In this document: piece by piece, positions 1 through 7,863 of the stretch | How the letters are laid out: each line of letters begins with the position of its first letter | How positions within the stretch are numbered: position 1 is the stretch's first letter | Source: Clostridiales bacterium | Lineage (GTDB): Bacteria; Bacillota; Clostridia; Lachnospirales; Lachnospiraceae | Direction: 5' to 3' | NCBI GenBank assembly: GCA_012839295.1 | Contig: DUNO01000001.1 | Location: 124,001-188,000 of the forward strand | Length of the DNA: 64,000 bases | The notes under the pieces: generated by a model | The model's database searches: none | Seen by the model: only the letters and a program-made list of their open reading frames with translations | What the model was told of the DNA's origin: nothing | Program-made: the position numbers and the translations under genes

Positions 1-308
1 ATGTGGCGCAGCAGTATCTCTCCTGTGGCTCCATTTCTATCGACCAAAACAGGCTGGCAGTGTTTGATGGGGGAGAAGAGGTCAGTTTAAGCCAGGCCGA
101 ATATCAGCTGCTCCTGCTGCTGATGATAAATAAAGGGAAAACAGTTACACGGGAAAGACTGTTGGAGCAAATATGGGATAATAACGGAAACTACGTGAAC
201 AATAATACTTTGACTGTAACAATGAAGCGCCTGCGGGAAAAGCTGCACCAGCCTTCCTGTTTAAAGACTGTTCGAAGCTTTGGATATCGCATGGAGGAAA
301 CAGTATGA
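1..308 (+). CDS. Response regulator, OmpR/PhoB-type DNA-binding domain (5' partial)
   Basis: Only the C-terminal part is present; the receiver domain lies upstream of the window. The visible ~100 residues form a winged-helix domain of the OmpR/PhoB class: strands around residues 5-30, the helix with LSQAEYQLLLLL, the recognition-helix region NNNTLTVTMKRLREKL and the C-terminal hairpin ending TVRSFGYRM. It would bind promoter DNA after phosphorylation by the kinase encoded next. Its stop codon overlaps the start of the kinase gene (ATGA), so the two are translationally coupled. Such pairs in Firmicutes usually control an adjacent ABC exporter for peptide antibiotics; here only a stub of that exporter remains. 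Confidence 0.9.
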   Translation, partial: VAQQYLSCGSISIDQNRLAVFDGGEEVSLSQAEYQLLLLLMINKGKTVTRERLLEQIWDNNGNYVNNNTLTVTMKRLREKLHQPSCLKTVRSFGYRMEETV

Positions 309-1489
309 CAAATCGGAAAAATGCAGCAATGCTGGCCGCCCTTATCCTGGCAGTCGGTCTTGTAACAGCTTCACTGACGGCGGTATTTATCACAAAATAT
401 TATAATCGTGTCCAATTTAATATATTTGCAGGCCTTTACCAGAGCATGGTAGAAGAGCAGCCCGAAGCAGGGAAGAGCATTTTGTCCGCTTTGAAAGAAT
501 ACAAAAATCAACCTGCAGGGATTGGGGATGGGAATATTCTGGTTAGTTATGGGTATACGGAGGCTGATTTTTTGGATTTTGCACAGAGGCGGAGCGTGCT
601 TTTCGCAATTCTGGGCTTTCTGGCGGGCAGCCTTTTATTTCTATTTCCCTTATGGTGCTGGTACAGAAAAAACAAGATACGGATAAAGGGATTAACGGAT
701 TACCTGGAAAACATCAACAGGGACAAGCCGGGGATGCTGATACATACGGAGGAGGATTACTTCTCCGGGCTGCAGGACGAAATTTATAAAACAGTCACGG
801 CACTTTACCAGACCAGGGATGCTGCAGTAAAGGCAAAAACAAATTTTGCAGAGAATCTTTCCAATATTGCCCATCAGCTAAAAACGCCGATTACGGCAAT
901 ATCCCTTTCTATACAGATGATGGAGGAAGAATCGAAACCAGAGACCTTGGAACAGGTCCAAAAGCAGCTTGACCGGCTGACGCGTTTAGAAGAGGCACTT
1001 TTATTGTTATTCCGGATTGATGCGGGAACACTGCCATTTGAGCAAAAGGAAATTGATGTATTTACGGTCCTGACGCTTGCGGCAGATAATCTGGCGGAAA
1101 TACTATCAAAAGCAGAGGTTTCAGTTGATATACCGGAGAAAGGCGAGATAGGGATCGTAGGTGACCTGGACTGGACAATGGAGGCAATTATGAACCTGTT
1201 GAAAAATTGTATAGAACATGCTCCGGCAGGCAGCAGCATTCATTGCGACTATGGGCGGAATCCTCTTTATGCCGAAATAGTGATCTGGGATGAGGGGCCG
1301 GGATTTGCAAAGGAGGATTTGCCGCACCTTTTTGAGCGGTTCTATCGTGGGCAGGCTGCAAAAGCGGGCGGTAGCGGAATTGGGCTGTCCATTTCAAAAG
1401 CCATCTTTGAAATGGAGAATGGAATAATCCGTGCAAAAAATCTTCCGGGTGGCGGAGCCTGCTTTGAAATCCGTATATACAGTCACTGA
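305..1489 (+). CDS. Sensor histidine kinase
   Basis: A 394-residue membrane sensor kinase, partner of the regulator just upstream. Two membrane segments (about residues 8-30 and 99-119) enclose a short extracellular loop of about 70 residues. The H-box NIAHQLKTPIT carries the phospho-accepting His190. The ATPase domain shows an N-box (NLLKNCIEHA), G1 (DEGPGF), F-box (LFERFYRG) and G2 (GGSGIGLSISK), so it should be active. The size and two-TM layout fit kinases that act with BceAB- or VexEF-like ABC transporters. The reading frame overlaps the regulator gene by four bases. The transporter it probably served is represented only by a remnant 70 bases downstream. Confidence 0.93.
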   Translation: MTNRKNAAMLAALILAVGLVTASLTAVFITKYYNRVQFNIFAGLYQSMVEEQPEAGKSILSALKEYKNQPAGIGDGNILVSYGYTEADFLDFAQRRSVLFAILGFLAGSLLFLFPLWCWYRKNKIRIKGLTDYLENINRDKPGMLIHTEEDYFSGLQDEIYKTVTALYQTRDAAVKAKTNFAENLSNIAHQLKTPITAISLSIQMMEEESKPETLEQVQKQLDRLTRLEEALLLLFRIDAGTLPFEQKEIDVFTVLTLAADNLAEILSKAEVSVDIPEKGEIGIVGDLDWTMEAIMNLLKNCIEHAPAGSSIHCDYGRNPLYAEIVIWDEGPGFAKEDLPHLFERFYRGQAAKAGGSGIGLSISKAIFEMENGIIRAKNLPGGGACFEIRIYSH

Positions 1490-1554
1490 GATGCCACTTT
1501 TCTTTGGAAATATAAAATCGAAGAAGAAAACCGGAGCCAAAAGGAAATCTCTAA

Positions 1555-1836
1555 TGCAGAGATCCGGAAGGCATTAGAAAAATTCTCTGGATAGAGGCGT
1601 TCACCATTGCAGGCCGTCCGTTATTGATGACCCTGCCGTTAACTGTGGCATTTGTTTTATTTGCGGTAAAGGCCAGCTATTTGCAGCTGTCGAAATTCAT
1701 GGATGAGCTTCCGGTAATCCCGGTTACTGCATTTACCCTGGTTATCATCCTGTCTGTTGGACTGGCCTACTATATTGGAGGAAAAAGGCTTTTATACAGC
1801 AATTTAAGTGATGCCCTGAAAAATGATGCATTATAG
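1555..1836 (+). pseudogene. C-terminal remnant of an FtsX-type ABC transporter permease
   Basis: The frame is open from just after an in-frame TAA at 1552 to the stop at 1836. It reads as the last transmembrane part of a MacB/FtsX-like permease: a cytoplasmic turn (PEGIRKILWIEAF), a hydrophobic helix after RPLLMTLPL, a short loop, and a final helix followed by the typical C-terminal tail (YIGGKRLLYSNLSDALKND). There is no ribosome site at a sensible start, and the ATPase and most of the permease are absent. This is the family normally encoded beside the upstream regulator/kinase pair, so a deletion probably removed the transporter. The similarity is from memory of family sequence patterns, not a search. 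Confidence 0.7.
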
Positions 1837-1878
1837 GAGGAACAGGAAACGGTAAAATGATTCAGAAGGAGTGGAAAG

Positions 1879-2883
1879 ATGAAGGAAACTAAGAGTATTT
1901 TAAAAACCAGCCGGATCAAGGTCTCCGGCAGCAGCATAATGCTTGCCCTGTGCCTGCTTCTGCTTTCAGTTCTGTTTACGGCCTGTGAAGCAAAGCCAGA
2001 AGATACTTCCCGGCAGCCGGAAGCTTCTGTGACAGAGGAGCCACCCAGTGTAACCCCGGAGCCGACCAGTGCGGTTCCGGGTAATTCCCAGGAAGCCGGA
2101 CCGGCTGTTACGGAGGCTGCTAAAATTGTATCGGAGCCCCTTATCAAAGCCGATGGGCGGACTGTTGCGGAACGGTTTGGGGTTCCGAAAGGATTTACCA
2201 GGCTGGAACCGGAGGAAGAATCCTTTGCATACTATCTTCAGAATCTTCCCCTAAAGCCGGAGGGCACGAAAGTAAGGTATTATGACGGCAGGAAAAAAAC
2301 AAGGGATGTTTATCTGGCGGTGGTCGACTTTAGTCTGGGCGAAAGGGATTTACAGCAATGTGCCGACGGAGTCATACGGTTAAGGGCGGAATATCTATAT
2401 TCGAAGGGACGGTATGATGAGATCCATTTTAACTTTGTCAGCGGTTTTAATGCAGAGTTTTCAAAATGGGCGGATGGAAGAGGGATATCTGTCAACGGTA
2501 ACAAGGTTTCCTGGAATTCCAATCGTAGGAATGATGGCTCTTACGAGAGCTTCCAACGCTATCTTGATATTGTCTATGCCTATGCTTCCACATTATCCTT
2601 GGAAAAGGAATTGGTTGAAAAGCCCTTTTCGGAACTGGCCATCGGTGATGTGTTGATACAGGGCGGTTCTCCGGGGCATTGTGTCATTGTCGTGGACCTG
2701 GCCGTGAATGAGGCTACGGGAGAGAAAATCTTTATGCTGGCCCAAAGCTATATGCCAGCCCAGGATATCCAGATTTTAAAGGGTGATAGTGAAGGCTCTC
2801 CCTGGGTGTTGGCAGGGGAGGAGGGCACCCTGAAAACGCCTGAGTGGACATTCCAGACCTCCGATCTGAAAACCTGGAAATAA
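1879..2883 (+). CDS. DUF4846 lipoprotein
   Basis: A 334-residue exported lipoprotein. A basic N-terminus and hydrophobic stretch lead to a lipobox ending at Cys36 (LFTAC). A Pro/Thr/Glu-rich linker (about 37-90) precedes a globular domain that I recognise as DUF4846 (start ERFGVPKGFTRL, then YYLQNLPLKPEG, GDVLIQGGSPGHCVIVVD). The GSPGHC-V segment resembles the conserved Cys/His region of NlpC/P60-like folds, but enzymatic activity is not established. AAGGAGTGG precedes the ATG. It lies between the two-component pair and a set of terminator-like hairpins and seems to be transcribed alone or with the upstream genes. Function unknown; probably a surface protein. Confidence 0.85.
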   Translation: MKETKSILKTSRIKVSGSSIMLALCLLLLSVLFTACEAKPEDTSRQPEASVTEEPPSVTPEPTSAVPGNSQEAGPAVTEAAKIVSEPLIKADGRTVAERFGVPKGFTRLEPEEESFAYYLQNLPLKPEGTKVRYYDGRKKTRDVYLAVVDFSLGERDLQQCADGVIRLRAEYLYSKGRYDEIHFNFVSGFNAEFSKWADGRGISVNGNKVSWNSNRRNDGSYESFQRYLDIVYAYASTLSLEKELVEKPFSELAIGDVLIQGGSPGHCVIVVDLAVNEATGEKIFMLAQSYMPAQDIQILKGDSEGSPWVLAGEEGTLKTPEWTFQTSDLKTWK

Positions 2884-2889
2884 TATAAG

Positions 2890-2938
2890 TTATGAGAAGT
2901 TGCACTTTACTTCTCATAAAAGGCGCTGCACTTGCGCC
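2890..2938 (+). terminator. Paired hairpins after the DUF4846 gene
   Basis: A perfect 11-bp stem (2890-2900 with 2909-2919, TTATGAGAAGT arm) lies directly after the stop codon and is followed by a second small GC stem (2922-2926 with 2934-2938, GGCGC/GCGCC). No long T-run follows, so termination strength is uncertain. Confidence 0.55.
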
Positions 2939-3014
2939 GTGCATCCCGATTATCGGAACATGTACTTAGTTTCGATAATATACGGAAAATCAGTTCAGAA
3001 TAAAAGAAATATAT

Positions 3015-3050
3015 AGCGCCCTTTGGTTTTTCACGAAACGAAAGGGCGCT
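3015..3050. terminator. Perfect 10-bp hairpin between convergent genes
   Basis: Arms AGCGCCCTTT (3015-3024) and AAAGGGCGCT (3041-3050) pair perfectly around a 16-base loop. It sits between the end of the plus-strand DUF4846 gene and the end of the minus-strand LysM-GH18 gene, where a bidirectional terminator is expected. There is no clear T-run on either side. Confidence 0.5.
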
Positions 3051-3094
3051 AAGTGGATAGATAAGTATTTGAAATAAGGCCGGCCATCATGGCA

Positions 3095-4381
3095 TTAATT
3101 TAAAAGCTTTACTATGTCATATAAATTATTTATTACAAGCCACATTTGGGTAAAAAAATACATGTTGTTCCAGATGAATAATCCTTGCAGCCCATATTTA
3201 GGAACCAGCCGGGAAATCTGGTCTATACTTCGGGCATCCTTAAACCATACGTTATGCAGCGCACCCTCAATATTGTTATAAAAGTAGTAAGGGGATGCTG
3301 TTGCCACATTAAACTGTATGTCCACCCCGCTATCGGCTGCAATTTGGATAGCTGCATCAAAGGTGATTGCATTTGCCACCGTATATCCTGGGACATATGG
3401 TAGTGCCCAATCGTAACCGATTACGGATAAACCAAGGGCAAATTTTTCCGGTGGCACTACCTCAGTAAAATTGCGGATTACTGTTTCTAAAATACTTAAG
3501 GGGATTGCAGAAGCCGAAGGTGCAAAAGAGTATCCCCAATCAAAGGACAAAAAAAGGATTGCGTCAACATACTGTGAGATGACGGAATAATCAATGGTTT
3601 CGTAAGTTATGTCAGTCCGTTCGATATTTACTTGCGGCGTTATAGTAACAGTATATCGCAGACCCTCACTCTTTAAGCGGTTACTCATCTTGATAATAAA
3701 ATTCTCAGTCTGTGTTTTCGTATCAGGACTCAGATATTGAAAATATTGGTTCAGGCCGTAATAGCCCTTTGCCCTTATGTTAGCCAGCACATTATCGATC
3801 ATAATATCCTGGATCTCGGGATGCTCCAGAATGAAAAGATCTGCCTCCCTGCTCCCTACACCATGCTGGGATAAAGTGGATATCAGCATCATGGGAAATA
3901 CACGATAGGCCTTTGCCATGTCTACAATATCCTGGTCATCAACATCACTAATTTCTCCATTTGCATTAACAAAATAATCAAACACTGTCAGAAAGGTTAG
4001 GAAAGGCAATGTTTTTCTTAAGATATCCCTACTGACAAAGGAATAAACATACCCACCCGTTGATTTCGTGGCGATTTTATCCGTTTCATAGCTTATAACG
4101 ATAGTTTCACCGGGATATATATACTCCCTGTCTGACAAATAAGGATTATTTCTTAAAAGCTGCATTAACGGAACCTGGTATTGGTTTGCAATATCTGCCA
4201 GGGTATCACCTTCCTGTACGGTATGGGTAATTAATGGATAGACAATGACAATTGTCTGGCCGACTACCAGGTTATCAGGATTTAGTATGGCGTTTTCCAA
4301 TATAATCCTGTCCTCAGGCAATTGATAAAGCTCTGCGATAGATTTAATTGTTTCTCCAGGTTGTACAACATGTATTACCAT
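3095..4381 (-). CDS. LysM-GH18 spore-type protein with lost catalytic residues
   Basis: 428 residues without a signal peptide. Two LysM modules at the N-terminus (about 2-48 and 51-97; HVVQPGETIKSIA and HTVQEGDTLADIA) bind peptidoglycan. Residues 108-428 are a GH18 domain of the SleL/YaaH spore-cortex type. In active members the strand-4 motif reads like YGLNIDFEY; here the same place (207-216) reads YYGLNQYFQY, so the catalytic Glu is Gln215 and the assisting Asp is Tyr213. The flanking features (GYYGLN before, RLKSEGLRYTVTITP after) are well kept. The protein is therefore probably a cell-wall-binding, non-hydrolytic GH18 relative, perhaps structural in the spore. The ATG is preceded by GAGG nine bases upstream. 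Confidence 0.88.
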   Translation of the reverse strand: MVIHVVQPGETIKSIAELYQLPEDRIILENAILNPDNLVVGQTIVIVYPLITHTVQEGDTLADIANQYQVPLMQLLRNNPYLSDREYIYPGETIVISYETDKIATKSTGGYVYSFVSRDILRKTLPFLTFLTVFDYFVNANGEISDVDDQDIVDMAKAYRVFPMMLISTLSQHGVGSREADLFILEHPEIQDIMIDNVLANIRAKGYYGLNQYFQYLSPDTKTQTENFIIKMSNRLKSEGLRYTVTITPQVNIERTDITYETIDYSVISQYVDAILFLSFDWGYSFAPSASAIPLSILETVIRNFTEVVPPEKFALGLSVIGYDWALPYVPGYTVANAITFDAAIQIAADSGVDIQFNVATASPYYFYNNIEGALHNVWFKDARSIDQISRLVPKYGLQGLFIWNNMYFFTQMWLVINNLYDIVKLLN

Positions 4382-4519
4382 AGGTGGGCCTCTGTTTTAG
4401 TTTATATTAAAATATATGTCGTTGCCCAGGGAAAAAGTCTTTGAAATAAAAGCGTAGCCGAGGATCCCGACCCTAAAATCAATCGTTTTATACGGTTCTT
4501 TTTATTCTGTTGTTTCTGC

Positions 4520-5440
4520 TTACCAAAGGCTTGCTGTCCTAACATTTATATCATCATAGGTTTTATAGAAGTATTCGCAGGTATCCGTATTAATAAAGGC
4601 CGTATATTTCGTATAATCATAGGTGTTCCGGCTGGTTATGACAGCTCCCTTTGGTATGGAGACGCTTTCCATGATATGAAAGCAGGCCGTAATTGCTTCG
4701 TCGCTATCTTTTGGCTCAGGTAAATGTGCTTTCAGGTAAGCGGTCCGCACAAAGCGCTCCGGAGAGGTAAAGCCTCCTGGCAGGGGGAAGGTTCCTCCGG
4801 CCTGCCCAAAGGGGGTTAAGGGGACATTGTCCCAGGAAACCTCTTCGGTCTGTGTCGGGGAAGCCCCTATATAGTTTCTCAAATTAGTCATATGCCAAGG
4901 AAAGTCAGGGCTGTTGGCCATGACACCAATCGGATTATTTATTAATTCCAGACCCTTGGCGGTGGGTTCGATTACTGCGCAGGCACCGCTTTTATCGGCA
5001 ACAATCCAGTGCAGGGGTGCTATTGTCCGGGTGACGGGATCAGGGATACCCACTACTGTAATATCCTTTAACAGGGAGGGCAGCTCTTTTACAGAAGCGC
5101 ATCTGCCCAGCATATAATGGAGGAAGTCAATGGATGCAATTTGCTCGGCGGCCCTATGGGCTGTTTTTGTATCGTACTGGGCATAGCCAGCAAAATATAA
5201 AACGGCTGCCGCAAAGCCCTTCTCATTGACACCATCAAAAAAACCAAGAAGCCCGTCAAGCTCCTGGCCAAGTCCGATAAAGCGGTAGGAATCCCTGATT
5301 TGGTTATTGCTTAAGCTGCCATACCATACATAGGAGCTGGGGATTATATAAAGCTGTGGTATAATATCATGTGAAAAGTCCATAGTCCGCCCAAAGAACA
5401 GCTCATTGGAACCGGATCGCAGAGTCATTGCTGTACACAT
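4520..5440 (-). CDS. Choloylglycine hydrolase / penicillin V acylase family Ntn-hydrolase
   Basis: 306 residues beginning MCTAMTL, so removal of Met1 exposes the nucleophile Cys2, as in bile salt hydrolases and penicillin V acylases. Other family positions are visible: Arg18 and Asp21 (FGRTMDF), the NSPDF asparagine region near residue 174, and the conserved Arg in SPERFVR. The enzyme would cleave an amide bond in the cytoplasm; substrates in the family include conjugated bile acids, penicillin V and acyl-homoserine lactones. Substrate choice cannot be settled from this sequence, and many clostridial members are not true bile salt hydrolases. It is divergent from the CIRCE promoter region, with about 160 bases between. 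Confidence 0.88.
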   Translation of the reverse strand: MCTAMTLRSGSNELFFGRTMDFSHDIIPQLYIIPSSYVWYGSLSNNQIRDSYRFIGLGQELDGLLGFFDGVNEKGFAAAVLYFAGYAQYDTKTAHRAAEQIASIDFLHYMLGRCASVKELPSLLKDITVVGIPDPVTRTIAPLHWIVADKSGACAVIEPTAKGLELINNPIGVMANSPDFPWHMTNLRNYIGASPTQTEEVSWDNVPLTPFGQAGGTFPLPGGFTSPERFVRTAYLKAHLPEPKDSDEAITACFHIMESVSIPKGAVITSRNTYDYTKYTAFINTDTCEYFYKTYDDINVRTASLW

Positions 5441-5600
5441 AGATAAGCATCCCTTGAAATATCATTGATATAATATATGAAAAGCAGCAGGTAATGTGAG
5501 CATATGGTAGCTACTGTCCGGGACTAATGTGGACAAGTAGGCAAAGGGTGATGAAAAATGGAACGATAGGAAAACTTTATGAAATTTTTTTGAAAACATC

Positions 5601-5629
5601 TTGACAAAAAAGAAATTGCATATTAAAAT
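5601..5629 (+). promoter_or_regulatory. Sigma-A type promoter
   Basis: TTGACA (5601-5606) and TAAAAT (5624-5629) are separated by exactly 17 bases. The CIRCE element begins five bases after the -10, where HrcA binding would block initiation. Confidence 0.8.
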
Positions 5630-5633
5630 ATTG

Positions 5634-5660
5634 TCAGCACTCAAGGATGACGAGTGCTAA
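5634..5660 (+). promoter_or_regulatory. CIRCE operator (HrcA binding site)
   Basis: TCAGCACTC (5634-5642), nine bases, then GAGTGCTAA (5652-5660). This matches the CIRCE consensus TTAGCACTC-N9-GAGTGCTAA with one change in the left arm. CIRCE is normally found before hrcA-grpE-dnaK or groES-groEL; here the first intact downstream gene is an HtrA protease about 390 bases away. Confidence 0.9.
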
Positions 5661-5842
5661 TAAGCGTTTTAATATTCCTTTATACTTTATTGATATTTAT
5701 TAATAGCGTCCGTTATCAATATTTTATCTTAAAACTAAAGGGGGATTAAAGCGCTTTTTTTGCTCATTTTTACTTATGGAGTATTAAACGCATTCAATGA
5801 AAATCAATTACTGGTACTATGATGTAAAGGAGTGAAAAGCTG

Positions 5843-6033
5843 ATGACAAGCAGATTTGAGACAAAGCTTGTGGGCTCTGACAGGCATTCCTACCGGGAAC
5901 TTTTTAAACGGGCTCCAGGCAATCCGATTCTCACATCAAGGATTGGCCCTATGCAGCAAATACGGTATTCAATCCTGCAGCAACCCCTTATCAAAAGATA
6001 GAGAGGTTGCTGCTGTATAAAGGAGATATAAAA
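5843..6033 (+). pseudogene. Frameshifted N-terminal fragment of a GH130 glycoside phosphorylase
   Basis: A good ribosome site (AAAGGAG, 5826-5832) precedes ATG 5843. The first frame gives a 52-residue peptide that includes FKRAPGNPILTS, then ends at TAG 5999-6001. From about 5939 the coding sense continues in another frame as DWPYAANTVFNPAATP and stops at TAA 6031-6033. GNPIL(T) followed by WPYxANxVFNP is the N-terminal signature of GH130 mannoside phosphorylases, so a one-base loss plus truncation has destroyed the gene. A perfect palindrome AAAGCGCTTT (5748-5757) upstream is the kind of site bound by LacI/CcpA proteins and may be left over from sugar control. The fragment now lies in the 5' leader of the htrA transcript. 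Confidence 0.75.
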
Positions 6034-6050
6034 TAAAAGAGGTGATTGGT

Positions 6051-7319
6051 ATGAGATTTTCCAGGAAAAGGATTAAAAATAAATATGATAATTATGATCG
6101 ATTTATGGACTTTGAAGACTTCCAGGACATGGATGGATATAAAAGCAGGAATGGAATTACCCGCAGCTTTTTTAGGACCGTTGCTTTGGTTCTGGTGAGC
6201 TGTACCTTGACGGGCCTTTTGGTTGGGGGAGGGTTTTATCTGAAGTTCTCCAATGATATAAAAGAGCTGGCCGCCTTGTCGGCAAACCAGATAAAAGAAG
6301 ATACCTTCCCCGGGAATAGAACCTTAAGCTCTGAGAATGTATGGAACCTGGCATCAAATAGCAGTTCCACCATTAGCAGCATTGCAAAGAAGGTTGGACC
6401 TACCATTGTCGGCATAAGAATGCTGACAGAAAGCCCGAGAAGCTGGTATTTCGGCGATGAAATTACCCAAGCGAAAGCCGAAGGCTCAGGTATCATCATA
6501 AGCAGTGACGGATATATCATGACCAACTACCATGTAGTACAGTATGCGGATCCTAAAAACTCTATGAGTAAAAGCACCACACTTGAGGTGTTCTTAGCAG
6601 ACAAGCGGCAGGCCAATGCTAAGTTTGTCGGCGGAGACAAGAGGAACGACCTTGCAGTTATAAAAATAAATATAAAGGATCTGCCTGTGGCTGAATTGGG
6701 AGATTCAGAGAAACTGGAAGTAGGGGAGCTTGCGGTTGCAATCGGAAACCCCTTAGGGCTGGAATTCCAGGGTTCGGTTACGGCGGGAGTTATCAGCGCC
6801 CTTAACAGGACTGTAAGCGTAGATGATAGAACCTTGAGCCTGATTCAGACGGATGCCGCCATAAATCCGGGCAACAGCGGCGGTGCCCTTGTTAATTCAA
6901 AGGGACAGGTAATAGGAATCAATACGGTGAAAATATCGGTTTCAGGTGTGGAGGGCCTTGGTTTTGCAATTCCTGTCAATGATGCAAAGCCCATTATCGA
7001 TCAGCTGATGATGTTCGGATATGTCAAGGGAAGACCCTTCATAGGGATTTCAGGGCGGGAAATCACGGATGCAATTTCACGGCAGTATAGCCTTCCTGTA
7101 GGGATTTACATCCTTGAAGTAACCCCTGCCAGTGGTGCGGAGAAAGCAGGAATTCAAAAGGGGGATATCCTTGTTTCAATTGCAGGCAAGGCTGTCCGTA
7201 CCATGCAGGAGGTGGACGATATCAAGAAGAATTATAAAGCCGGTGATAGTGTTGATGTGACAGTGGTCAGAAATGGCAATAAGGTAAAGCTCTCGCTGAC
7301 CTTTTCGGAGGAGCGGTAA
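6051..7319 (+). CDS. htrA: HtrA/DegP-like serine protease with PDZ domain
   Basis: A membrane-anchored quality-control protease of family S1C. The start chosen is ATG 6051, eight bases after an AGAGGTG ribosome site; an in-frame GTG at 6042 is inside that site. The cytoplasmic N-terminus is rich in charged and aromatic residues; one membrane segment lies near residues 43-64. The protease domain carries the triad His161 (TNYHVV), Asp200 (RNDLAV) and Ser276 (NPGNSGGA). A C-terminal PDZ domain covers about 325-415 (RPFIGISGREI to VTVVRNG). The length of 422 residues is normal. The upstream promoter with CIRCE suggests control by HrcA, which would be unusual for this gene. Confidence 0.92.
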   Translation: MRFSRKRIKNKYDNYDRFMDFEDFQDMDGYKSRNGITRSFFRTVALVLVSCTLTGLLVGGGFYLKFSNDIKELAALSANQIKEDTFPGNRTLSSENVWNLASNSSSTISSIAKKVGPTIVGIRMLTESPRSWYFGDEITQAKAEGSGIIISSDGYIMTNYHVVQYADPKNSMSKSTTLEVFLADKRQANAKFVGGDKRNDLAVIKINIKDLPVAELGDSEKLEVGELAVAIGNPLGLEFQGSVTAGVISALNRTVSVDDRTLSLIQTDAAINPGNSGGALVNSKGQVIGINTVKISVSGVEGLGFAIPVNDAKPIIDQLMMFGYVKGRPFIGISGREITDAISRQYSLPVGIYILEVTPASGAEKAGIQKGDILVSIAGKAVRTMQEVDDIKKNYKAGDSVDVTVVRNGNKVKLSLTFSEER

Positions 7320-7349
7320 GTTAAAAGTAAGCGGAGGTGTTTATCAGCG

Positions 7350-7460
7350 GTGAAGCGGAAACTGACCAGACTTTTAAGACAATCTATTGGGAGGGGCATA
7401 AGCCTTAATTTACCATATGTATGGACAAGTGTAGCATGTTTCATTATAATTAGTAAATAA
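7350..7460 (+). CDS. Possible 36-residue cationic small protein
   Basis: GTG start 11 bases after GCGGAGGTG, giving a short peptide with a strongly basic N-terminus (KRKLTRLLRQSIGRG) and a hydrophobic end (VACFIII). It lies between htrA and the glutaredoxin-like gene. The ribosome site and amphipathic make-up are suggestive only; chance occurrence is possible. Confidence 0.25.
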   Translation: MKRKLTRLLRQSIGRGISLNLPYVWTSVACFIIISK

Positions 7461-7499
7461 GAATCCGATATATCATAAGTAGATAGGAGAACGGTTTAA

Positions 7500-7808
7500 A
7501 TGAAAATTATTATGTATGGTGCAGATATTTGTCCGGACTGTGTTGAAGCAAAAGCAAAATTAGCAGCCAATAGTGCGATTGAACTGGATGTTAGGGATAT
7601 TACGGGAAGCACAAAGGTATTAAAAGAGTTTTTGTCCCACCGTGACCATGATGAAATATTCGCCCCGGTCATCAAAGCCGGGGCAATTGGTATTCCGTTC
7701 TTTATCTTGGAGGATAATACGAAAACCTTTGAGATCAAGGATTTCCTGGATAAGGAAGAAACTCTGCATTATGTAAATTCCTGCTCTATTGATGGTAAAG
7801 GTTGTTGA
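7500..7808 (+). CDS. Glutaredoxin-like thioredoxin-fold protein
   Basis: 102 residues beginning MKIIMYGADICPDCVEAK, a thioredoxin-fold strand followed by a CPDC redox motif at residues 11-14. The cis-proline position is visible in AIGIPFFIL. Three further cysteines near the C-terminus (CSIDGKGC and the preceding region) are unusual. It is likely a cytoplasmic thiol-disulfide or metal-trafficking protein of the glutaredoxin-related group found in clostridia; the partner is unknown. AGGAGAACGG provides the ribosome site. The DUF2339 gene follows after 55 bases and could be cotranscribed. Confidence 0.8.
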   Translation: MKIIMYGADICPDCVEAKAKLAANSAIELDVRDITGSTKVLKEFLSHRDHDEIFAPVIKAGAIGIPFFILEDNTKTFEIKDFLDKEETLHYVNSCSIDGKGC

Positions 7809-7863
7809 TTTAATGGAAGGCAGGGAGAAGAGGTAGACAGCATGAAAGAAAGGGCGGTGTAAA

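Noticed and set aside
1624-1836. A separate 70-residue membrane protein
   Set aside because: The frame extends upstream to 1555 with permease-like sequence and the TTG at 1624 has no ribosome site; it is better read as a permease remnant.
5748-5757. Catabolite-control (cre) site AAAGCGCTTT
   Set aside because: A perfect palindrome with the right core, but the outer positions do not fit the cre consensus well; kept only as a remark with the GH130 remnant.
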